A stretch of 35,758 nt of DNA. It comes from Candidatus Methanophagaceae archaeon. GTDB taxonomy: Archaea > Halobacteriota > Syntropharchaeia > Alkanophagales > Methanospirareceae. Made by a program: the position numbers and the translations under genes. The notes beneath the pieces were generated by a model. The model was not told the origin of the DNA. It saw nothing but the letters and a program-made list of their open reading frames with translations, and ran no database searches. This document shows, piece after piece, positions 30,685 through 35,758 of this stretch (position 1 is its first letter; each line of letters starts with the position of its first letter). The stretch spans positions 1 to 35,758 of the forward strand of contig PQXC01000018.1 in assembly GCA_003194435.1 (NCBI GenBank), written 5' to 3'.

Positions 30685-31746
30685 ATGATAGGAATTAAAA
30701 ACCTGTCCAAAGATTGGAAAGAGTTCTCGCTCAAAGACATAAATTTAGAAGTGAAAAGGGGCGAATATTTCGTCATTTTAGGTCCAACCGGCGCGGGAAA
30801 GACTTTGCTGCTTGAGACGATTGCGGGTTTTCATTTCCCGGACAGCGGAGAAATCTGGATAGAAGGGCAAAATATAACGAATCAACCACCCGAGAGAAGG
30901 GGAATTGGTTTCATTTACCAGGATTATTCACTGTTCCCCCATCTCACTGTCGAAGAGAACATAGAGTTCGGATTGAAGTTGAGAAAGTCCGCATCTCCGG
31001 ATACAGCCAGAAAAAGGTTGAGAGGAATAATGGACTGGCTGAGTATATCGCACCTTGCGCATCGCTATCCCACTACGCTAAGTGGTGGAGAACAGCAAAA
31101 GGTTGCCATTGCCAGAGCGATTGCCACCGAACCCTCGATATTGCTTCTGGACGAGCCTTTAGCTGCTTTAGACCGCAGAACGAGTGATTACCTGAGAGAA
31201 GAACTGAAGAGGATAAAAGAGGAATCGGGAATTACAATGGTTCACGTGACGCACGACCAGACAGAGGCGATGGTTTTAGCAGATAGAATAGCGGTGATGA
31301 TGAACGGGCGGATAATGCAGGTCGGCACTCCTTATGAGATATTCAATAAGCCACAGAACGAGGAGATAGCGGATTTCGTCGGCGTTGAGAACATATTGAG
31401 CGGCGTTGTTCATGCTAACAATAACGGCGTTGCCGAGATAGAAGTTGATCTGGGTGGTCACTCCCATAATATTTTTGCTGTTTCAAACTACCATGCGGGC
31501 ACTGTAAAAGTATTCATAAGACCAGAGGATATAATTTTGTCTGAAAATCGGGGCGAAAGCAGTGCAAGGAATGTCATGAAAGGGAGGATAGAAGCGCTGG
31601 ACGATATGGGTCCCTTAACACGTGTGAAGATGGATAATTCACTTGTTGCCCTTATTACAAAGCAATCACGTGAAAGTCTCCACTTGCAAAACGGTAAGGA
31701 GGTCTATGCGACCTTTAAAGCCACTTCGGTTCATGTGGTTAGGTGA
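30685..31746 (+). CDS. wtpC: Tungstate/molybdate ABC transporter ATPase
   Basis: 353 residues from the ATG at 30685 (an in-frame TTG is three codons earlier). Walker A GPTGAGKTLLLE, Q-loop IYQDYSLFPHLTVEENI, signature LSGGEQQKVAIARAIA, Walker B LLLDEPLAALD and the H-loop HVTHDQTEAM are all present. The C-terminal region (ENILSGVVHANNNGVAEIEV, VFIRPEDIILSENRG) is a TOBE-type domain that in ModC/WtpC proteins can bind the oxyanion and shut the transporter off. It is the third wtp gene, displaced 600 bp from wtpB by hicBA. Confidence 0.94.
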   Translation: MIGIKNLSKDWKEFSLKDINLEVKRGEYFVILGPTGAGKTLLLETIAGFHFPDSGEIWIEGQNITNQPPERRGIGFIYQDYSLFPHLTVEENIEFGLKLRKSASPDTARKRLRGIMDWLSISHLAHRYPTTLSGGEQQKVAIARAIATEPSILLLDEPLAALDRRTSDYLREELKRIKEESGITMVHVTHDQTEAMVLADRIAVMMNGRIMQVGTPYEIFNKPQNEEIADFVGVENILSGVVHANNNGVAEIEVDLGGHSHNIFAVSNYHAGTVKVFIRPEDIILSENRGESSARNVMKGRIEALDDMGPLTRVKMDNSLVALITKQSRESLHLQNGKEVYATFKATSVHVVR

Positions 31747-31769
31747 GTTAGAAAAACCACCGTTAAAAA

Positions 31770-31814
31770 AACCGAAAAGCTTTTATATCGAATGGTATAT
31801 TTTTGCATATCGGT
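31770..31814 (+). promoter_or_regulatory. modA promoter and candidate ModE operator (copy 2)
   Basis: The block starting ACCGAAAAGCTTTTATAT and ending TTGCATATCGGT is about 93 percent identical to copy 1 before wtpA (differences at only three positions). It carries the TATA box and the CGA...TCG arms (31787-31791 and 31810-31814). Confidence 0.7.
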
Positions 31815-31835
31815 ATGATAAAAATAAAAATGAAA

Positions 31836-32674
31836 ATGGAAGGAAGGAATATCGTGGCTCTGGCACTAATAGCGATTGCTGTGATTGTGTGCGTCTCGGC
31901 TGCGGCTTTTTATGTCGTTCATGAGACGCCACAGACACCAACGCCCGTGCATGGCGGAGAGAGCAACAAAATGCTTATGGTCTATTCAGGTGCGGGGATG
32001 CGAAAGCCAATGGACGAGATTGGAACGCTGTTTGAGCAGAAATATGGCATTAGCGTGAACTACAACTATGGCGGTTCCAATACGCTCTTGAGCCAGATAG
32101 AACTGACGCAACAGGGAGACGTGTATATGCCGGGTGCAACGATGTATATAGAAAGAGCGAGAGATAAAGGCTTCGTTGATTACGAGCAGCTTGTAGCGTA
32201 TCACATACCTGTGATAGCGGTTCCTGAGGGAAATCCCGCGAATATAACCTGCTTGAAAGACCTCACGAAGCCAGGTGTGAAAGTTGTTTTAGGAGACGCA
32301 AAAGCAGCTGCGTGTGGTAAGATCGCAAATAAAATACTGGAGAAGAACGGGATTCTTGATGCCATTGATGCGAATGTTATTGCTCGCACCGGTACGGTAA
32401 ATGAGCTGGTACCGATATCTGCATGGGCACGGCAGATGCCTCAATAATATGGAAAGCATCCTTAGCCGGGACTGAGAATAAAACCGATATTATTGAAATA
32501 CCAAAGGAGCAGAACATCATAAAAGTGATTCCAATAGGCACGCTAACGTTCTCGGAAAACAAAGACATGGCAAAGAAGTTCGTTGATTTCGTTACCTCAG
32601 ACGAAGGGAAAGCAGTCTTCGAGAAATACGGCTTTACATCATATCCAAATGCGACTATTGAGAGAGTAAAATAG
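31836..32674 (+). pseudogene. modA: Molybdate-binding protein ModA, split by a frameshift
   Basis: The first frame (ATG 31836, aligned with wtpA's start) gives a signal peptide with VIVCVSAAAFYVV and the binding protein up to TGTVNELVPIS, then runs out of frame to a TAA at 32447. The second frame, entered near 32421, continues MGTADASIIWKASLAGTENK, IPKEQNIIKVIPIGTLTFSE, and SDEGKAVFEKYGFTSYPNAT to 32674. Together they make a complete ModA of about 280 residues with MLMVYSGAGMRKPMDEIGTL and YNYGGSNTLLSQIELTQQGD. One base appears to be missing near 32415-32425. Otherwise the sequence is not degraded, so a sequencing error or a very recent mutation is likely. A translated product would lack the C-terminal lobe. 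Confidence 0.85.
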
Positions 32675-32686
32675 GAGGATATGGAC

Positions 32687-33172
32687 ATGGACAAGGTTGT
32701 ATACAGACCAATAGGAATAATACATACGGGTTTCCGGGATAAAGTAGAAGCCCCGATTCAAGGCGTATTCGCAAGAGCCGCAAAGGGTGTGGTAGAGGTA
32801 TTTCCTGAATATGCCGATGGACTCAAAGACATCGAGGGCTTCTCGCATATCATCCTCATTTACCATTTTCATCTCGCTGATGGTTATTCGCTGGTCTCAA
32901 TGCCATTTTTGGAAGAAGAACAGCACGGAATCTTCGCAATCAGACATTTCAAACGACCCAATCCCATCGGCTTGTCAATTGTGAGGCTGGAAAGTGTGAG
33001 AGGGAACAAACTGGAAATCAGCGAGGTGGACATCATAGACGGGACACCGCTGCTCGATATAAAACCTTTCGTGCCACAGTTTGACAATAGACCCGATGCA
33101 AAAAGTGGATGGCTCGGCAATCCTCATTTGGATATGGTTAAGGGCGAATCAGGCAGGCATAGACCTGAATAA
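32687..33172 (+). CDS. trmO: tRNA m6t6A37 methyltransferase TrmO family (TsaA/VirR-like)
   Basis: 161 residues from the ATG at 32687, which lies 8 nt after AGGAGG; an ATG two codons earlier is too close. Family signatures are YRPIGIIHTGFRDKVEAPIQ, GVVEVFPEYADGLKDIEGFS, HIILIYHFHLADGY, IFAIRHFKRPNPIGLSIVRL and VDIIDGTPLLDIKPFVPQFD. TrmO methylates t6A37 in tRNA-Thr with SAM in bacteria; archaeal short forms may do the same. Its place between modA and modB in the same direction is notable, and could point to a separate role or simply to hitch-hiking. Confidence 0.9.
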   Translation: MDKVVYRPIGIIHTGFRDKVEAPIQGVFARAAKGVVEVFPEYADGLKDIEGFSHIILIYHFHLADGYSLVSMPFLEEEQHGIFAIRHFKRPNPIGLSIVRLESVRGNKLEISEVDIIDGTPLLDIKPFVPQFDNRPDAKSGWLGNPHLDMVKGESGRHRPE

Positions 33173-33199
33173 GGGGGAATAAGGTCGGTAGGAGAGATA

Positions 33200-34003
33200 A
33201 TGATGCTAAAGAAGTTGAAGCACTCAAAAATCAAGGCTATTACAGTACTATCAAGTTTATTTCTCGCCATTTTTATCTCGGTTCCGATTATATGTGTTGT
33301 TACGCATACCACACTGTCGGCACTGATGACCAGCCTTGCTTCTGAAGAGATACAATTTGCGATACGATTGAGTTTGGAAACAGCAGCCATATCCACTATT
33401 ATGTGTATTGCTATCTCGGTGCCCGCGGCTTATGCGCTTGCTCGATACGACTTCTTTGGTAAGAGTGTGATTAATACGATTCTGGATGCACCGCTGGCGT
33501 TACCACCGCTGGTCGCGGGTGTGGGCTTGTTAATTCTATTTGGCACGACCTCATTCGGGAAAGCGCTTGCCGATGCGGGGCTTGTTTTTGTCTTCACGCC
33601 ATACGGAATCGTGATTGCACAGTTCTTTGTGAATGTGCCGTTCATGCTCAGGATACTACGTGGAACATTCCAGAGTATAAATCCGAGATACGAGCACGTA
33701 GCGGAGACGCTTGGGTGCACCAGAGCGCAGGCGTTCTGGCATGTAACACTGCCAATGTCGAAGAATGGCTTCTTAGCTGGCTCTGTTATAACATGGTCAA
33801 AAGGTATAGGCGAGTTTGGTGCTGCACTGATGCTCGCAGGTGCAACGAGAATGAAGACCGAGACATTACCCATCTCAGTGTTCCTGAACATGTCCTGTGG
33901 CGAGCTGGACTTGGCTATTGCGGCGGCAACCATACTGATTATCATATCGCTTATATCTCTGTTCGCATTTGAGAGATACGGCGGTTTTGCACAGGTGTTC
34001 TGA
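33200..34003 (+). CDS. modB: Molybdate ABC transporter permease
   Basis: 267 residues with about six membrane helices. The EAA coupling motif is SINPRYEHVAETLGCTRAQA then FWHVTLPMSKNGFLAGSVIT, followed by WSKGIGEFGAALMLAGATRM, the typical ModB end. The ribosome site GGAGA lies just before the ATG. It is 27 bp after trmO and 8 bp before modC. It belongs to the second Mo/W uptake system and is a distant paralogue of wtpB. Confidence 0.95.
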   Translation: MMLKKLKHSKIKAITVLSSLFLAIFISVPIICVVTHTTLSALMTSLASEEIQFAIRLSLETAAISTIMCIAISVPAAYALARYDFFGKSVINTILDAPLALPPLVAGVGLLILFGTTSFGKALADAGLVFVFTPYGIVIAQFFVNVPFMLRILRGTFQSINPRYEHVAETLGCTRAQAFWHVTLPMSKNGFLAGSVITWSKGIGEFGAALMLAGATRMKTETLPISVFLNMSCGELDLAIAAATILIIISLISLFAFERYGGFAQVF

Positions 34004-34011
34004 AACGAAAA

Positions 34012-35073
34012 ATGATAAGAATAGAGCATCTATCGAAGGATCTGGGCGAGTTCTTCTTACGGGATATAACACTGGACATAAAAGATGGTGAGTATTTTAT
34101 GGTGCTGGGTCCCACGGGCGCCGGGAAAACCATCCTGCTTGAGACAATAGCAGGCATTTATCGCGCGGATAGCGGCAGGATATTCCTTGACGGGCAGGAC
34201 ATCACTGATATTCCACCAAGGGAGCGAAACATAGGCATGGTCTATCAGGATTACACCCTGTTTCCGTTCTTGACGGTCGAGGAGAACATAGCCTTTGGAC
34301 TGAAGATGCGAAAAGTAGCGAGAAGCGAGATTAAACGCCGGGTGGACGAGCTTGCAAACCTGATGGGTGTTGTTCATCTTTTACATCGCTACCCTGGCAC
34401 GCTGAGCGGTGGTGAACAGCAGCGAATTGCAATAGCCCGCGCATTGATTATGGAACCAAAAGTCATGTTGCTTGATGAGCCGCTAAGTGCACTGGATCCG
34501 CAAACAGCGGAACGGCTGCGTCAAGAGTTGAAGAACATCCATTCAATCACGGATACCACTACCACCATTATTCACGTAACGCACAGTTTTGAGGAGGCTT
34601 TCTTGCTCGGCAGTCGAATGGCAATAATGAACAAAGGCGAGATTGTGCAGGTGGGTACACCGAACGAGGTGTTCAGGAAGCCCAATTCTGAATTCGTTGC
34701 TGAGTTCCTTGGCGTTGGTAACCTCTTTCAGGGAGAGTCCCGCATTGACGCTGATAGCGGTATAGCCAGCATTGATGTGGGAGGTATAAATATCGTATCT
34801 GCCACGCTTAAGTCCGGAAGTGTCCATGTATCCATTAGACCGGAGGATATACTGGTCTCAACGAAACAAATTGTGTCAAGTGCCAGAAACTCGTTTAAGG
34901 GTAAAATAGCAGGTATAGTGGATGCCGGGACCATCCTCAAAATCGCTGTTGATGTCGGTATTGACACCCCTTTTGTGGTTGCGATAACGAAACGGTCATT
35001 TGATGAGCTGAACTTGAAGATGGGAAGGGAAGTGTATATCACGTTTAAAGCGTCTGCTGTGCATCTATTCTAA
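34012..35073 (+). CDS. modC: Molybdate ABC transporter ATPase
   Basis: 353 residues. Walker A GPTGAGKTILLE, Q-loop VYQDYTLFPFLTVEENI, signature LSGGEQQRIAIARALI, Walker B MLLDEPLSALD and H-loop HVTHSFEEAF are intact. The C-terminal TOBE-like part (VGNLFQGESRIDADSGIASI, VSIRPEDILVSTKQI) mirrors that of wtpC, and the two ATPases are clearly paralogous. It directly follows modB. A short T-run (ATTATTTTTCC, about 35106-35116) after the stop may end the transcript. Confidence 0.94.
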   Translation: MIRIEHLSKDLGEFFLRDITLDIKDGEYFMVLGPTGAGKTILLETIAGIYRADSGRIFLDGQDITDIPPRERNIGMVYQDYTLFPFLTVEENIAFGLKMRKVARSEIKRRVDELANLMGVVHLLHRYPGTLSGGEQQRIAIARALIMEPKVMLLDEPLSALDPQTAERLRQELKNIHSITDTTTTIIHVTHSFEEAFLLGSRMAIMNKGEIVQVGTPNEVFRKPNSEFVAEFLGVGNLFQGESRIDADSGIASIDVGGINIVSATLKSGSVHVSIRPEDILVSTKQIVSSARNSFKGKIAGIVDAGTILKIAVDVGIDTPFVVAITKRSFDELNLKMGREVYITFKASAVHLF

Positions 35074-35142
35074 TTCTAACTAATTTTAAGGGTTCATCTG
35101 TAAGAATTATTTTTCCTCAGTCATGCTTTTATTTCTTTGCAG

Positions 35143-35250
35143 AGCGATAGCGGAGCAAATTTGAGCGTTGCCGAAGGCGAAGCCATATATCCTCCTGTTA
35201 AGCGACCCGAAGGGCAAGGCACGAAGTGCCGCAGAGTCGGGCGGAGCGGT
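35143..35250. repeat. Cluster of short GAA-loop hairpins
   Basis: A GC-richer block after modC holds four small perfect hairpins, each closing on GAA: GCCGAAGGC (35170-35178), GGCGAAGCC (35176-35184), CCCGAAGGG (35206-35214) and GGCACGAAGTGCC (35218-35230). CCCGA at 35206 can also pair with TCGGG at 35237. Similar blocks with AGCGATAGCGGAGC-type periodic motifs are dispersed in some genomes. It may be an interspersed repeat or a structured RNA; no convincing gene covers it. Confidence 0.5.
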
Positions 35251-35260
35251 ATTATCATTT

Positions 35261-35488
35261 CTACACCCTGATTAATCCCAAAACTCCAAGTATCGCTACG
35301 ATCAATCCAATTACACCAAGCAGACCTAAATATTTGAGTTCTTCTCTGAGATATTTGAAATGGGCAAAGAATGCAAAGAAACAGAAGTAAAATAAATACC
35401 AAGGATTATGCAATTCGAAAGCTTCAAATCCAAGGAATCCTAAAAAACCTAAGAATCCATTCATCCAGAGTTTATTTTTCATATCCAT
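35261..35488 (-). CDS. Small membrane protein, DUF3796-like
   Basis: 75 residues. The start MKNKLWMNGFLGFLGFLGFE with repeated GFL, then HNPWYLFYFCFFAFFAHFKY and a final helix YLGLLGVIGLIVAILGVLGL, match the small DUF3796 membrane family, whose hallmark is the GFLGFLGF stretch. Function unknown. ATGs at 35488 and 35482 are both possible. No clear ribosome site is visible. Confidence 0.6.
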   Translation of the reverse strand: MDMKNKLWMNGFLGFLGFLGFEAFELHNPWYLFYFCFFAFFAHFKYLREELKYLGLLGVIGLIVAILGVLGLIRV

Positions 35489-35649
35489 GGTATCATATCA
35501 TCTATCATCCATCATTAAATTTTTAGTACTTGTATAGCTACCTTTACTTTAAAAACTTCGCATGCGATATCTTGCAATAACGGTTAGGGAGGTAAGATAT
35601 TTGGAGTGGAAACACAGGTATTTAAATATAGCATCGTATTATCTTTTTG

Positions 35650-35758
35650 ATGGCGAAAAGTCAGCGCGTAGTGATGTCAATATTGGCAAGCGAGTATCAA
35701 AGTTTGATACTCCGGATAAAGGAGTTGGAGGAGATAGTAGCCGAGTTGAAGAGAGATA
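35650..35758 (+). CDS. Start of an unidentified gene (cut by window edge)
   Basis: An ATG at 35650 opens MAKSQRVVMSILASEYQSLI, then LRIKELEEIVAELKRD to the window end. A TATA element (GTATTTAAATATAGC, about 35618-35632) lies 20-30 bp ahead, so the message is probably leaderless. The last 20 residues form a heptad-like coiled coil. Too little is present to name it. Confidence 0.55.
   Translation, partial: MAKSQRVVMSILASEYQSLILRIKELEEIVAELKRD

Noticed and set aside
35121-35402. 93-codon minus-strand frame through the hairpin block
   Set aside because: It overlaps the DUF3796-like gene and its composition reflects the repeat block; such frames are common false calls over dispersed repeats.

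Overview
The window looks like a chromosome segment of an uncultured methanogen-class archaeon. Supporting signs are the archaeal information genes (FEN-1, a two-domain EndA tRNA-splicing endonuclease, short TrmO), a DUF2111 gene, archaeal A/T-rich TATA boxes close to start codons, archaeosortase-type C-termini (PGF-CTERM, PEF-CTERM), and a secreted papain-family peptidase with a dockerin next to a cohesin gene. Cohesin/dockerin genes of this kind are known from anaerobic methane-oxidising archaea, so an ANME-1-like (Methanophagales) source is my best guess. That assignment is inference; no rRNA or mcr gene is present.

Layout. Positions 1-2.3 kb: minus-strand pair of dockerin-bearing C1 peptidase and cohesin protein (cut by the window edge). 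2.5-4.8 kb: GH130 glycosidase/phosphorylase plus GT4 glycosyltransferase. 4.9-5.7 kb: two small conserved genes. 5.7-7.4 kb: an HTH gene remnant and the overlapping pyrF-pyrE pair. 7.6-13.1 kb: a minus-strand five-gene array that is the most novel part of the window: an IS1-like zinc-ribbon/HTH protein, two tandem proteins each made of two leader-like repeat units with hypervariable segments, a PqqD-fused radical SAM/SPASM protein, and a large signal-peptide protein with PKD/Ig/PEGA domains. I read this as a candidate peptide-modification (RiPP-like) system.

13.1-14.6 kb is a graveyard: a truncated CPBP membrane gene and a decayed IS1634-type transposase. 14.8-27.9 kb is mostly ordinary core genome: HTH regulator and TIM-barrel isomerase (divergent, with three phased repeats between them), phosphohexomutase, MoaB, membrane proteins, FEN-1, NadA-EndA, retropepsin-like and presenilin-like aspartyl proteases, macrodomain protein and ArsR regulator.

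27.3-35.1 kb is a molybdate/tungstate uptake island: ModE regulator, WtpA-WtpB-(hicBA on the opposite strand)-WtpC, then ModA (frameshifted)-TrmO-ModB-ModC. The wtpA and modA genes start with nearly identical promoter/operator blocks, including an inverted repeat resembling a ModE site, so both systems are probably controlled together by the adjacent ModE. MoaB, which acts in molybdenum/tungsten cofactor synthesis, is also in the window. The end of the window has a small DUF3796-like membrane protein and the start of one more gene.

Three genes show defects consistent with single-base problems: modA, a small ORF after modE, and the start of GH130. These could be real mutations or assembly errors.
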